Part shown: positions 26,701-38,103 of the stretch, one piece after another
Layout: each line of letters opens with the position of its first letter
How positions within the stretch are numbered: the first letter of the stretch is position 1
Origin: Yoonia vestfoldensis
GTDB lineage: Bacteria > Pseudomonadota > Alphaproteobacteria > Rhodobacterales > Rhodobacteraceae
Reading direction: 5' to 3'
Length of the DNA stretch: 64,000 nucleotides
Assembly: GCF_002158905.1 (NCBI RefSeq)
Contig: NZ_CP021431.1
Span: forward strand, 3,488,001 to 3,552,000
Notes under the pieces: model-generated
Told to the model about the DNA's origin: nothing
Database searches by the model: none
The model's input: only the letters and a program-made list of their open reading frames with translations
Translations under genes and position numbers: made by a program

Positions 26701-26976
26701 GTGAAGATACGCAGGACAGAAAACGGTTTCACCGTCGATGCTGCGGATCTTGGCCCCTTGCTGGGCATCGCGGCTGCCGAGGTGCCCGGCAAGATGCGCT
26801 CGGGCGAGATCACCGGCCAATCAGAAACCGGTGTGGATGCGGATGAAGGCAGGATCAGGCTGACCTTTTGGTATGCCGGGCAAAGGCTGCGCCTGGTCTG
26901 CGACACGGAAGGCACCGTCTTGACCAGCAGCCGCGCACCGGCGCGCCGCAATCCGCCGCAGCCTGGCCCGGCGTGA
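26701..26976 (+). CDS. Small conserved hypothetical protein (DUF6522-like)
   Basis: A 91-residue protein from GTG 26701, preceded by AAGGA. It reads like the small DUF6522 proteins of Rhodobacteraceae: NGFTVDAADLGPLLG, a VPGKMRSGEITGQSE stretch and RLTFWYAGQRLRLVCD. No signal peptide, membrane segment or catalytic motif is visible. It follows hemH by 15 bases and is probably cotranscribed. Function is unknown, and the family assignment comes from memory of similar sequences. Confidence 0.65.
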   Translation: MKIRRTENGFTVDAADLGPLLGIAAAEVPGKMRSGEITGQSETGVDADEGRIRLTFWYAGQRLRLVCDTEGTVLTSSRAPARRNPPQPGPA

Positions 26977-27043
26977 CGAACTTTGTTTGTAGTCGGGGTC
27001 CAATGCAGCTAAACGACGTTGACCCGCAACAAAGAGTATCCAG

Positions 27044-27580
27044 ATGGACAGACGCACGATGCTTTTCGGCCTTGTCGGAACAAGTCTTTCCGCTTGTGCA
27101 ACGACGAACCGGCCATTGGGCCCTGACGGGCTGCCTCTGCCGACCGCCTATATCATTGCACCCGGCCAAGAAGCGACGGTCAAGTTCCGCATGCTCGACA
27201 GCGTCAATGCGCTGCGTCAGGCGGGACGGCTTGCGCCGGTCGCGCTTGACCCGCAATTGAATGCGGCGGCAGCGACACATGCGCGCGACATGTCGATCCA
27301 GAACCGGCCCTGGCTGTTCGGTGCCGATGGGTCCAGCCCCGTGCTGCGCGCGCGCCGTGCCGGTTTCCAAGGCCGGTTCCTGGGCGAGACGATCTCGGAA
27401 TCCTACGAATCCGAAATTGCGACCCTGACCGCCTGGATGAATGACGAACGCACACGCGCAGTGATCATGGACCCCGAGGCGCGGTTGATGGGCTTTTCCT
27501 GGTTCCAGGAACCGGCCAGCAAATTGTGGTGGGTGCTGAATATGGGCGCGGCCCCCGGTTTGGCTGGCGGGTTATCCTGA
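27044..27580 (+). CDS. CAP-domain (SCP/PR1-like) lipoprotein
   Basis: A 178-residue secreted protein. MDRRTMLFGLVGTSLSAC is a lipoprotein signal with lipobox LSAC (Cys18). A CAP domain follows, recognisable from RMLDSVNALRQAGRLAPV, DPQLNAAAATHARDM and the later GETISESY region. Bacterial CAP proteins are extracytoplasmic with mostly unknown function. It converges with an L,D-transpeptidase lipoprotein gene 19 bases further on. Confidence 0.85.
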   Translation: MDRRTMLFGLVGTSLSACATTNRPLGPDGLPLPTAYIIAPGQEATVKFRMLDSVNALRQAGRLAPVALDPQLNAAAATHARDMSIQNRPWLFGADGSSPVLRARRAGFQGRFLGETISESYESEIATLTAWMNDERTRAVIMDPEARLMGFSWFQEPASKLWWVLNMGAAPGLAGGLS

Positions 27581-27599
27581 CAGGGTCAGGCCCCGCCCG

Positions 27600-28100
27600 T
27601 CAGGCATAGATGAAAATCTTGGTGCCCAGCCGGACCATGGAATAGACCTCGTCCATTTCGGTATTGCTGACAGCGATGCAGCCCCAGGTCCAATCCGGTA
27701 TCCCGACCCAAGGCGACGGCGTGCCGTGGATGAAGATATCCCCGCCCGGATGGACACCCATCGCGCGGGCGCGCGCCACATCATCGGCATTGGGATAAGA
27801 GATACCGATCGACAGGTGAAACCGGCTGTTGGGGTTCTGCCGGTTGATCAGATAGGCCCCTTCGGGCGTGCGCCCGTCGCCTTCTTGCTGCTTGTGCTCG
27901 CGCGGGTTGAACCCAAGCGCGACATCATATTGCCGCAACAGGCTGTTGTGATGCAGCAGCTGCATCTTGCGCTGTTCCTTGAACACCTGAATCCGCGTGA
28001 CATCGGGACCGAAATAGGTCGGGATATCCGGCTCTGTCACAGCAGAACAGCCTGCGACGCCTGCTGCGGCGCCGATCATCATTGAACGTCTTGAAATCAT
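27600..28100 (-). CDS. YkuD-type L,D-transpeptidase lipoprotein
   Basis: A 166-residue protein from ATG 28100; the longer frame uses a TTG at 28112 and adds four residues. The signal has an Arg pair (MISRRSMM), a hydrophobic stretch and the lipobox VAGC. The YkuD domain carries GDIFIHGTPSP and the catalytic WTWGCIAVSN with its Cys. The family usually reads SxGCxR, and here Arg is replaced by Val-Ser. It should form or modify 3-3 peptidoglycan links or anchor proteins to the wall. Confidence 0.87.
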   Translation of the reverse strand: MISRRSMMIGAAAGVAGCSAVTEPDIPTYFGPDVTRIQVFKEQRKMQLLHHNSLLRQYDVALGFNPREHKQQEGDGRTPEGAYLINRQNPNSRFHLSIGISYPNADDVARARAMGVHPGGDIFIHGTPSPWVGIPDWTWGCIAVSNTEMDEVYSMVRLGTKIFIYA

Positions 28101-28192
28101 GTCACTGCCCAAATACGCGGTCTATCATGCCGCTTTTGGCCATGCTTATGGTAAAAATTTCGCGCGACCTAGCGGCATTGATGTCGCAGGGG

Positions 28193-29395
28193 TCATTTTC
28201 GTGTGAACGGTGACACGATTTCCACATGCGGCGACCAGCGGAACTGGTCCACCACCTGCACCCAAGGCATGGCGAAACCGGCATCGACCAGGACCTTGGC
28301 GTCGCGGGCGAATGTCACCGGATTGCAGGAAACCATGGCGATGGTCTTGATGTCGGATCTTGCCAGCGCCGCGATCTGCGCCTCGGCCCCCGCGCGGGGC
28401 GGGTCGATGACGGCAGCATCATATTTGCCAAGCTCGTCGGGTTCCAGCGGACGGCGGAACAGGTCGCGGGCCTCTGTGGTGACCTTGCGCAGGCTGCGGC
28501 CCGCACGCCAGCCACGGTCGAGCGCGGTCAGCATGGCAGAATCAGATTCCACCGCATGAGCCTCGGCCCGGGTAGCCAGCGGCAGGGTAAAGGTGCCGCA
28601 GCCCGCAAACAGGTCGACGATGCGCGCGGCACCTTGCGTGATCTCATCCACCGCGGCCAGCAGCGCAGCCTCGCCCTGCTTGGTCGCTTGCAAAAACGCA
28701 CCGGGGGGCGGTGTGACCTTGGTGCCGCCGAAATCCTGATGCGGCGGGTTGATCGTGACCACGGGTTCGTCGTTCCAGACCAGCCGCGACAGGCCATGCG
28801 CATTGGCCAAAGCGGCCAAGGTCACGCGCAGATCGGGCGTCAGGTCCTTGTCGGTGCCGACCAGCACATCCGCGCCCAGCGCTGTTTCGGTGACGGTCAG
28901 ATCAACCTCGCCCTTGCGGGATGCGGCCAGCAGGGTCAATTCCTGCAAGGCGGGCATGGCCGCCAGCAGCGCAGGCGTGACCAGCTGACAATCCGGCACA
29001 TCGATCAAGACATGCGAGGCCTTGCCGTGAAAGCCCACCAGCGCACCCTTTTTGGTGCGGCGTCCCGCGAATTTGGCCCTGCGCCGCGATTGCACGGGCG
29101 AGGTGGCAACAGCACGAAACGCAGGATGCAGACCATGGGCCGCCAGCGCACGCGCGACGATATCCTGTTTCCAGCTGGCCACGAAATCATCGCTGGCATG
29201 TTGCATCGCACAGCCACCACAGGTCTTGAAATGACGGCAAGGGGCGGCGACCCGGTCAACCGAAGGCGTGACGATCCGCATGGTCCCGTCCTGGGCCACG
29301 TCGATTTCCTCGCCCGGCAGCACGCGCGCGATCAGCGACCGGCCATCCGAGGCGCGGCCAAGCCCCAAATGGGTCAGGCTTTCGATTGTCAGCAT
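28193..29395 (-). CDS. Class I RNA m5U methyltransferase (RlmD/TrmA type)
   Basis: A 400-residue RNA uracil-C5 methyltransferase. Cys53, Cys59 and Cys62 in CRHFKTCGGC plus a fourth Cys in VPDCQ form the iron-sulfur site seen in RlmD-like enzymes. The SAM motif is VDLFAGCGTFTLPLA, the catalytic Asp-Pro-Pro is IDPPRAG, and the nucleophile is Cys in VSCNPVTFARD. The N-terminal TRAM domain is short. The gene starts directly at the stop codon of the upstream ABC exporter gene. Whether it acts on 23S rRNA or another RNA cannot be read here. Confidence 0.9.
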   Translation of the reverse strand: MLTIESLTHLGLGRASDGRSLIARVLPGEEIDVAQDGTMRIVTPSVDRVAAPCRHFKTCGGCAMQHASDDFVASWKQDIVARALAAHGLHPAFRAVATSPVQSRRRAKFAGRRTKKGALVGFHGKASHVLIDVPDCQLVTPALLAAMPALQELTLLAASRKGEVDLTVTETALGADVLVGTDKDLTPDLRVTLAALANAHGLSRLVWNDEPVVTINPPHQDFGGTKVTPPPGAFLQATKQGEAALLAAVDEITQGAARIVDLFAGCGTFTLPLATRAEAHAVESDSAMLTALDRGWRAGRSLRKVTTEARDLFRRPLEPDELGKYDAAVIDPPRAGAEAQIAALARSDIKTIAMVSCNPVTFARDAKVLVDAGFAMPWVQVVDQFRWSPHVEIVSPFTRK

Positions 29396-31224
<1,829 letters not shown>

Positions 31225-31228
<4 letters not shown>

Positions 31229-33060
31229 GATGAATCCTGCCCCAGAAACCCGCCCGATTGGCGCGCCCAGAACCGCGCATATTGGCCGCCCTGCGCCAGT
31301 AACGCGTCATGCGTGCCATCCTCGATGATGCGGCCTTGGTCCATGACGATGATCCTGTCCATCTGCGCGATTGTCGAAAGCCGGTGCGCGATCGCGATCA
31401 CCGTCTTGCCCGCCATCATCCCGTAAAGCGTCTGCTGGATGGCGGCCTCTACCTCGCTATCTAGCGCACTGGTCGCTTCGTCCAACAGCAAGATCGGTGC
31501 ATCCTTCAACATCACGCGTGCAAGCGCGATCCGCTGGCGCTGGCCACCCGACAGCTTGACACCGCGTTCGCCCACGCGCGCGGCATAGCCTTGGTTGCCC
31601 TCGCTATCCTGCAGACGCAGGATGAAATCATGCGCCTCGGCCTGACGGGCAGCGGCGATCATCTGATCCTCGGTGGCACCCGGATTGCCATAAAGGATGT
31701 TTTCGCGCACCGAGCGATGCAAGAGCGAGGAATCCTGCTGCACCATGCCAATGGCGCGGCGCAGGCTGTCTTGCTTGACCTTGGCGATGTCCTGTCCGTC
31801 GATGGCGATGCTGCCTTGTTCGATGTCATAGAACCGCAACAGCAGTTTGACCAAGGTGGATTTGCCCGCGCCCGACTGGCCCACAAGCCCGACCTTTTCA
31901 CCCGGCGCGATCTGCAGATTGATCCGGTCCAGCCCGCCTTTGTCGCGGCCATAATGATGCGACAGATCACTGATCGTGACGGCCCCACCCGTCACCTGCA
32001 ATTCATTGCAGGTCCGGTCCAGCAGTGTGACGGGCTGCGCGATGGTCTGCATCCCTTCGGCCACCACGCCAAGTTCGCGGAAAAAGTTGCTGATCGCCCA
32101 CATGATCCAGCCCGACATCGCATTCAGCCGCAGGGTCAGCGATGTCGCCACCGCAACCACACCCAACGTGGCCGTGCCACCCCCCCACAACCAGATCGCC
32201 CAGCCAACGACACCCACGATCAACACGCCGTTCAGCACCATCAGCACCACATCCATCAATGTATAAAGCCGCATTTCATGCTGGAACGTCCGGCGCGCGT
32301 TTTCGATCGCGTCCTTGGCATAGGCGATCTCGGTGTCGTGATGCGCGAACATCTTGACCGAATGGATATTGGTATAGCTGTCTACGACACGCCCCGTGAC
32401 CACGCTGCGCGCGTTCGACGATGCCTCGGATGCGGGGCCGATCCGGCGCACGACCCAGCGCAGCAGGAACAGATAGGGGATCAGCCAGACCAGCAAAGGC
32501 AGGATCAGCCGCATATCGGCATCGCCCAACAGGATGATCGCCCCGATGATATAGGCAATGGCAAAGGTGATCGCGTCAAACAGCTGGAACACCACCTCGC
32601 CCGCGGCGGGCGGGGTCTGCATGATGCGGTTGGCGATGCGGCCGGCGAAATCATCCTCGAACCAGCCGACAGACTGGCGCAGCACATGGCGATGCGCCCG
32701 CCAGCGGACCAAAGTGCCAAAATTGGGCAGGATCGTGTTGTTCAGCAGCATGACCTGCAACACATGCACCGCAGGGCGCAAGGTCAGGATGAACAGCGCC
32801 ACAAGGATCAGTTCGGCCCCGCTTTGCGCCCAGACCTCGGACGGGGTGCCGCTTTGCAGAATGTCGATCAGCCGCCCCAGATAGGAAATCAGCCAGATTT
32901 CCACCGCCGCCACAACGACAGACAGCGCCCCCGTAACCCAGAAAACCACGCGGAACGGTTCTGCATAGGCGCGCAGAAATGCAAAGAGCCGCTGTGGCGG
33001 CGTGTCGGTCTCCTGATACGCTGTATAGGGATCGACCAGGTCTTCGAAAAACCGGAACAT
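31225..33060 (-). CDS. ABC exporter half-transporter (MsbA/multidrug type), subunit 1
   Basis: A 611-residue paralogue of the next gene, with the same six-helix plus ATPase layout. Walker A is GQSGAGKST, signature LSGGQRQR, Walker B ILLLDEATSALDSE and switch His in AIAHRLST. It is the first gene of an apparent four-base-overlap pair followed by an RNA methyltransferase gene. The transported substrate is unknown. Confidence 0.92.
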
Positions 33061-33116
33061 GATTTCAGCCTTGGGATGTAGAGCTTCCTGATACAGAGGT
33101 TTGCGCGAAAGGAAAA

Positions 33117-34259
33117 CTACCCGCGCAAGTGTCGGAGCAATTCAGCCTTTGTCAGCGTGAAACCAGAGGCGATCCAAGCGGACTCGGCCTTTTTCATCGC
33201 TTGCCCCAAGGCTGGTCCGCGCAGGTCAGGCATCAGGTCAGCGGCTTGCAAAGGAAAGGTCTGATCGGCCGCGAAATGCGCGTTTTTGCCAATGTTAGTG
33301 TCTAATTCCTGCCCCAAAACCGCCGCCATAATCGCCGCCTTGTCGATCGCGGCCTCGGACCCGTGGCGATAGGCAAGCTCTGGCAAGGGCAGATCGGACG
33401 CGATCTGGTCCAGCGCCAGCGCATCGCGTTTGGACAGACGCAACGCGCCCGCAGGATCACCGCCCAGCGCAGCCAGACGGCGAATGGCCGATGGCGCTAG
33501 ACCCGCCGCGCCCTCGATATGGACCAGAACGGCAAGCGGTGCCGCGACCGCCCCCGGCAATATCTGCGCCAGAACGCCCGCCGCCGCCATCGACGCCACG
33601 GCAGGGGCCGGATCAGGGGCAGAGAGAAGTTTGAACATCTCTGCCGTGACCCTTTCGCGCGACAGGCTGGCCAGCCCGTCAATATTGGCAGCACAAGCGG
33701 CCAGCGCGTCCGGATCAAGACCATCCGCGCCATACCAGGCATGAAACCGGAAAAACCGCAGGATGCGCAGGTAATCTTCTTTGATCCGCTGATCCGCATC
33801 CTCGATAAACCGGACGCGGCGGGCGAACAGATCAGGCAAACCGCCCAAAGGATCGACCACCATCCCATCCGGTCCGGCATAAAGCGCATTCATCGTGAAA
33901 TCGCGGCGGCGGGCATCCTCGGCCATGTTATCGGCAAAGGCGACGACAGCGCGCCGGCCATCCGTGGCCACATCGCGGCGAAAGGTGGTGACCTCGAAAG
34001 GGGTGTTTTGGGCAATAACAGTGACTGTTCCGTGGTCAATCCCGGTTGGGATCACCTTCAACCCCGCCGCCTTGGCAAGCTGTGTGACGACATCGGGCCG
34101 CGCATCGGTGGTCAGGTCCAGATCGGCGACAGGCGCGCCCAACAGCGCGTTGCGCACGCAACCGCCGACAAACCACGCCTGATATCCGGCATCCGTCAAC
34201 ACGCGGCACAGCTGCTGCGCAGCCGGATTGGTCAACCATGCGCCCGTCACGCGTGTCAT
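33117..34259 (-). CDS. cca: CCA tRNA nucleotidyltransferase / poly(A) polymerase family protein
   Basis: A 380-residue class II nucleotidyltransferase that adds or repairs the CCA end of tRNAs. ATG 34259 overlaps the stop of the CoA pyrophosphatase gene by four bases and fits the family start; the frame upstream to 34361 lies inside that gene. Catalytic features are FVGGCVRNALLG (31-41) and the carboxylates in DLDLT (46-50). RRDFTMNALY and the nucleotide-recognition EDYLRILRFFRF are also present. Alphaproteobacterial members can be either CCA-adding enzymes or poly(A) polymerases. Confidence 0.9.
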   Translation of the reverse strand: MTRVTGAWLTNPAAQQLCRVLTDAGYQAWFVGGCVRNALLGAPVADLDLTTDARPDVVTQLAKAAGLKVIPTGIDHGTVTVIAQNTPFEVTTFRRDVATDGRRAVVAFADNMAEDARRRDFTMNALYAGPDGMVVDPLGGLPDLFARRVRFIEDADQRIKEDYLRILRFFRFHAWYGADGLDPDALAACAANIDGLASLSRERVTAEMFKLLSAPDPAPAVASMAAAGVLAQILPGAVAAPLAVLVHIEGAAGLAPSAIRRLAALGGDPAGALRLSKRDALALDQIASDLPLPELAYRHGSEAAIDKAAIMAAVLGQELDTNIGKNAHFAADQTFPLQAADLMPDLRGPALGQAMKKAESAWIASGFTLTKAELLRHLRG

Positions 34260-34846
34260 GACACGCGGTCCACGAAAGCACGCAAGATACGCGCGGTCGC
34301 ACCCCAAATGTAATAAGGCCCAAAAGGCACCGTGTAATACAGCCGCTTGCGCCCCTGCCAATGGCGGCCTTCGGTGCGGTAATGCGCGGGGTTGATCAGA
34401 TGGGCCAAGGGAACCTCGAACACTTCACTGACTTCATTCGCCTCTGGCCTGGCGTCAAAACGGCCATGCACAATCGCCAGCACAGGCGTGATCAGATAGC
34501 CCGTCACCGTCTGATGCGGCGGCAAGACGCCCAATACATCGACCTGATCGGACGAAAGGCCGATTTCCTCATGCGCCTCGCGCAGGGCGGCGGCGGTCAG
34601 CGAAAGATCACCCGCATCCTGCTTGCCACCGGCAAAGGCGATCTGGCCGGGATGATGTTTCAACCGCGCCGACCGTTTGGTCAGGATCACGGTTTCCGTC
34701 TCGGCCCGCACGGCAAACAGGACCGCCGCAGGGGTCAATTGCACCTGCGGCAGCGCGATATCTTGGTTAAGGTCGAAATCACTGGATGCGCGCCCCTCGC
34801 GGGACAGCGCATCCAACAGGCGCTGATGCAGGTCAGGCACTGGCAT
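34256..34846 (-). CDS. Nudix CoA pyrophosphatase
   Basis: A 196-residue Nudix enzyme. The CoA-specific motif LTKRSARLKHHPGQIAFAGG precedes the Nudix box with REAHEEIGL. This combination marks the CoA/acyl-CoA diphosphatase group (NudL/YeaB). I chose ATG 34846, which overlaps hslO by 14 bases; the longer frame lies within hslO coding sequence. It overlaps cca downstream by four bases, so hslO, this gene and cca form one tight minus-strand unit. Confidence 0.92.
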   Translation of the reverse strand: MPVPDLHQRLLDALSREGRASSDFDLNQDIALPQVQLTPAAVLFAVRAETETVILTKRSARLKHHPGQIAFAGGKQDAGDLSLTAAALREAHEEIGLSSDQVDVLGVLPPHQTVTGYLITPVLAIVHGRFDARPEANEVSEVFEVPLAHLINPAHYRTEGRHWQGRKRLYYTVPFGPYYIWGATARILRAFVDRVS

Positions 34847-35825
34847 CCTTGGCTTCAAACCCAAGGGTTTCCGGCGCAAAGACATAATGCGCCCCGCAGA
34901 ACTGGCAATCGGCGGTGACGGTGCCTTCGTCTGTGGTCATCGTGGCGATATCCTTGGCCGAATAGATCGACAGGCTTTGCCGGACGCGGTCCTCGGAACA
35001 GGTGCAGCCAAAGGTGATGGGCTGGGCGTCATAGACCCGCGGCCCTTCCTCGTGGAACAGACGGACCAGCAATTCGGTCGGGGTGACGCTGGGCCCGATC
35101 AGTTCCAGATCATCGACCGTATCCAGCAACACATTGGCGCGGGTCCAGTTTTCGCCTTCGTCGTCGGACAAAAGATCAACCGCTGCCAGCAAACCCTGCT
35201 CGCCCGACCCGCCCTCGCCCGTGGCGAAAGGCGAGGCTTTGGGCATATGCTGCAACATCACACCACCCGCACGCCAATGCGCGGCCTCGCCGGGGGTCTG
35301 GCTGCGGCCATAGGTCAGCGCGAAACGGGTCGGGATCTGTTCGGATTGCGCGAAATAGGTCTGCGCGCAGGCCGACAGCGACCCGCCCGCCAAGGGCGTG
35401 ATCCCCTGATAAGGGGCCGTGCCTTCGCCCTGATCGATCAGGATCGCGAAATAGCCGTTGCCAACATGGCTGAACGGCTCGGCGTCATGGTCCAGCCTGT
35501 CGGCATCATAGGACGCATAGGCGCGGATTCGCGCGGGCTGGCCGTCATCGGTCGGGCCATAATAATCGGTGGCGATCAACCGCGCCGCCCCCGACCCGCG
35601 CACCTGCAAGGACAATTTCCAGCGCAATTTCATCGTCTGCCCGATCAACGCGGTCAACAGCGCCATTTCGGCGACCAAAGCCTCGATCACGGGGGGATAA
35701 TCATGTTGCTTCAACACCTGTTCCAGCACGCCATCAAGGCGCGCGACCCGACCGCGAATGTCGGATGCATCAAGTTGGAACGGCAGGACGGTATCGTCCC
35801 AAGCGATTTTGGCGCTGAGGCTCAT
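34833..35825 (-). CDS. hslO: Redox-regulated chaperone Hsp33
   Basis: Hsp33 is activated by oxidation and holds unfolding proteins. The 330-residue protein ends with the zinc-binding redox switch: CTCSEDR and then CQFCG, four cysteines in the expected CxC and CxxC spacing. The N-terminal substrate-binding domain includes EALVAEMALLTALIGQTMKL. First gene of the hslO-Nudix-cca unit, divergent from a frameshifted Nudix gene. Confidence 0.95.
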   Translation of the reverse strand: MSLSAKIAWDDTVLPFQLDASDIRGRVARLDGVLEQVLKQHDYPPVIEALVAEMALLTALIGQTMKLRWKLSLQVRGSGAARLIATDYYGPTDDGQPARIRAYASYDADRLDHDAEPFSHVGNGYFAILIDQGEGTAPYQGITPLAGGSLSACAQTYFAQSEQIPTRFALTYGRSQTPGEAAHWRAGGVMLQHMPKASPFATGEGGSGEQGLLAAVDLLSDDEGENWTRANVLLDTVDDLELIGPSVTPTELLVRLFHEEGPRVYDAQPITFGCTCSEDRVRQSLSIYSAKDIATMTTDEGTVTADCQFCGAHYVFAPETLGFEAKDASA

Positions 35826-35901
35826 GGGCTTTCCTTAACTGTCAGGAATTGGCATACCGCGCCTATATAGGCGGGGCAACCCGGCGTCCAAGAGGCAAGC
35901 C

Positions 35902-36340
35902 ATGATCAAACGATACGGCACGGTCCCGAAAAGTGGCCAGCGCTACAGAACACGCGCCGGGGCCTATGCGATCCTGCCGCGCGGTGGCAAGCTATTGCTG
36001 ACCTATCAAGGCGACCCACATTACGAGGTGCAATTGCCCGGCGGCGGCATCGACCCCGGCGAAAGCCCGCTGCGCGCGCTGCACCGCGAAGTGTTCGAAG
36101 AAACCGGATACCGTATCGCCGCCCCCCGCAAGCTGGGCACATTCCGGCGGTTCACCTTCATGCCGGAATACGACCTCTGGGCGGAAAAGCTGTGCCATAT
36201 CTATCTGGCCCAGCCAGTGCGCCCGCACGGCCGGCCCGCCGCGTGAACCGGGGCATCTGGCGATCTGGATGTCCCCGACCGAGGCATTGTCGGAACTCTA
36301 CAATGACGGCGATGCCGCCTTTGTGGCGCGACACGCCTAG
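35902..36340 (+). pseudogene. Frameshifted Nudix hydrolase
   Basis: The first frame gives 114 residues with a complete Nudix box (GGGIDPGESPLRALHREVFE then ETGY) and stops at 36246. The missing C-terminus is encoded in the next frame: EPGHLAIWMSPTEALSELYN runs on to a TAG at 36338-36340. At 36229-36236 the DNA reads GGCCGGCC. Deleting one GGCC restores HGPPREPGH in a single frame of about 144 residues. A four-base tandem duplication therefore likely broke the gene. The catalytic box is intact, so a truncated product might fold, but I treat it as a recent pseudogene or an assembly error. Confidence 0.75.
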
Positions 36341-36379
36341 GCGCATTCCAACGAACATTGTGGCGCGGGATATCTCGGA

Positions 36380-36499
36380 GCCTCCGGCGGGGATATTTTC
36401 TTCTCGGAAGATGGAAGAAACGGTCCGCAAGTCGCGCAACTTTTATTCAAATGCAGAACACCGCTTTTCTTCCGAGCCAAAATATCCCCGCCGGAGGCC
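36380..36499. repeat. Inverted pair of REP-like elements
   Basis: GCCTCCGGCGGGGATATTTT followed by CTCGGAAGA occurs at 36380-36411 and, as its reverse complement with small differences, at 36468-36499. The arms could fold into a long imperfect stem around a loop of about 55 bases. A third, interrupted copy lies at 22348-22410. I recall such GC-rich elements as frequent in Rhodobacteraceae intergenic regions. Confidence 0.7.
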
Positions 36500-36537
36500 C
36501 TTCTGCGTCGCAGACGCAGCAGGATCGGGGCGCATCC

Positions 36538-36566
36538 TTGCCCATCGGCACGAAACCCGCTATCGC
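36538..36566 (+). promoter_or_regulatory. Possible argG promoter
   Basis: TTGCCC (36538-36543) and TATCGC (36561-36566) are separated by 17 bases, 36 bases before the argG start. Both hexamers are weak matches, so this is tentative. Confidence 0.3.
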
Positions 36567-36601
36567 GCGAGACCAGACATATTGACGCAAAGGCTGCTTG
36601 C

Positions 36602-37819
36602 ATGACCGCCCCTAAAAAAGTTGTTCTGGCCTATTCCGGTGGCCTTGATACCTCCATCATCCTCAAATGGCTGCAGACCGAATATGGCTGCGAGGTCGTG
36701 ACCTTCACCGCCGATCTGGGTCAGGGCGAGGAACTGGAACCCGCCCGCGCCAAGGCCGAAATGATGGGTGCGAAATCCATCTATATCGAGGATCTGCGCG
36801 AAGAATTCGTCCGCGATTTCGTCTTCCCGATGTTCCGCGCCAATGCGCTGTATGAAGGGCTTTATCTGCTGGGCACATCCATTGCGCGGCCGCTGATCTC
36901 CAAGCGCCTGGTCGAAATCGCCGCTGCCGAAGGGGCCGATGCGGTCGCCCATGGTGCCACTGGCAAAGGCAATGATCAGGTGCGGTTCGAACTGGCCGCC
37001 TATGCGCTGAACCCCGATATCAAGGTGATCGCGCCTTGGCGCGAATGGGATCTGACCAGCCGCACCAAGCTTCTGGAATTTGCCGAGAAAAACCAGATCC
37101 CTGTCGCCAAGGACAAGCGCGGCGAAGCGCCGTTCAGCGTGGATGCGAACCTGCTGCACACCTCCTCCGAAGGCAAAGTGCTGGAAGACCCCGGTCAGGA
37201 AGCGCCCGATTACGTCTATCAGCGCACCGTCGCCCCCGAAGATGCGCCCGATACGCCCGAAATGGTGGAAATCACCTTTGAACGTGGCGATGCCGTGGCG
37301 ATCAATGGTGAGGCCATGTCGCCCGCCACGATCCTGACGAAGCTCAATGAACTCGGGGGCAAGCATGGTGTGGGGCGGCTTGATCTGGTGGAAAACCGCT
37401 TTGTCGGGATGAAATCGCGCGGCATCTATGAAACGCCGGGTGGGACGATTTTGCTGGAGGCGCATCGCGGGATCGAGCAGATCACGCTGGATTCAGGTGC
37501 TGGCCATCTGAAAGACAGCATCATGCCGCGCTATGCCGAACTGATCTATAACGGTTTCTGGTTCAGCCCCGAACGCGAGATGCTGCAGGCCCTGATCGAC
37601 AAGAGCCAGGAACATGTGTCCGGCACCGTGCGGGTGAAGCTTTACAAAGGGTCCGCCAGCACCGTGGCGCGCTGGTCCGACCGGTCGCTTTATTCCGAAG
37701 CGCATGTCACCTTCGAGGATGACGCCGGTGCCTATGACCAGAAAGATGCGCAGGGGTTCATCCAGTTGAACGCGTTGCGGCTGAAGCTGCTGGCATCGCG
37801 CGCACGCCGCCTGAAATGA
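36602..37819 (+). CDS. argG: Argininosuccinate synthase
   Basis: ArgG joins citrulline and aspartate using ATP in arginine synthesis. The 405-residue length is typical. The ATP pyrophosphatase loop is AYSGGLDTS (10-18). [13 protein letters not shown] and the later [17 protein letters not shown] are further family marks. The stop overlaps the start of an SCP2-domain gene by four bases. Confidence 0.98.
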   Translation: MTAPKKVVLAYSGGLDTSIILKWLQTEYGCEVVTFTADLGQGEELEPARAKAEMMGAKSIYIEDLREEFVRDFVFPMFRANALYEGLYLLGTSIARPLISKRLVEIAAAEGADAVAHGATGKGNDQVRFELAAYALNPDIKVIAPWREWDLTSRTKLLEFAEKNQIPVAKDKRGEAPFSVDANLLHTSSEGKVLEDPGQEAPDYVYQRTVAPEDAPDTPEMVEITFERGDAVAINGEAMSPATILTKLNELGGKHGVGRLDLVENRFVGMKSRGIYETPGGTILLEAHRGIEQITLDSGAGHLKDSIMPRYAELIYNGFWFSPEREMLQALIDKSQEHVSGTVRVKLYKGSASTVARWSDRSLYSEAHVTFEDDAGAYDQKDAQGFIQLNALRLKLLASRARRLK

Positions 37820-38103
37820 CGCTGGCCGAGATCACGGCCCTGCTGCAACGGGGCGTCGATCACGCGCCGTTGCAGGGGTCGCTGAAATTCGATTGCGGGG
37901 TTGACGGGGTCGTCGTGCTGGAAAACAACACAACGTCCACCATCGACCGCCCCGCCGATTGCACGATCCGCATCACGCTGGACAATCTGGCCAAGCTGGT
38001 CAAAGGCAAGCTGAACCCGATGACCGGCGTGGTGACGGGCAAGCTGAAAGTGTCCGGCGATGCCCGGATCGCGCTGAAACTGGGCGAATTGTTGAAGGCT
38101 TAA
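37816..38103 (+). CDS. SCP2 sterol-binding-domain protein
   Basis: A 95-residue single-domain SCP2 protein with [34 protein letters not shown] and [18 protein letters not shown]. The fold binds lipids or fatty acyl chains in a hydrophobic tunnel. In bacteria such stand-alone domains are small cytoplasmic proteins with unclear ligands. It overlaps argG by four bases and converges with the sulfotransferase gene, again by four bases. Confidence 0.88.
   Translation: MTLAEITALLQRGVDHAPLQGSLKFDCGVDGVVVLENNTTSTIDRPADCTIRITLDNLAKLVKGKLNPMTGVVTGKLKVSGDARIALKLGELLKA

Larger units (their letters stand above)
36341..36601. other. Intergenic segment with inverted REP-like repeats before argG
   Basis: No gene is visible. 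It holds two inverted copies of a GCCTCCGGCGGGGATATTTT element (separate entry). A perfect hairpin CTGCGTC-GCA-GACGCAG follows at 36503-36519, and a possible promoter at 36538-36566 precedes argG. Confidence 0.55.
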
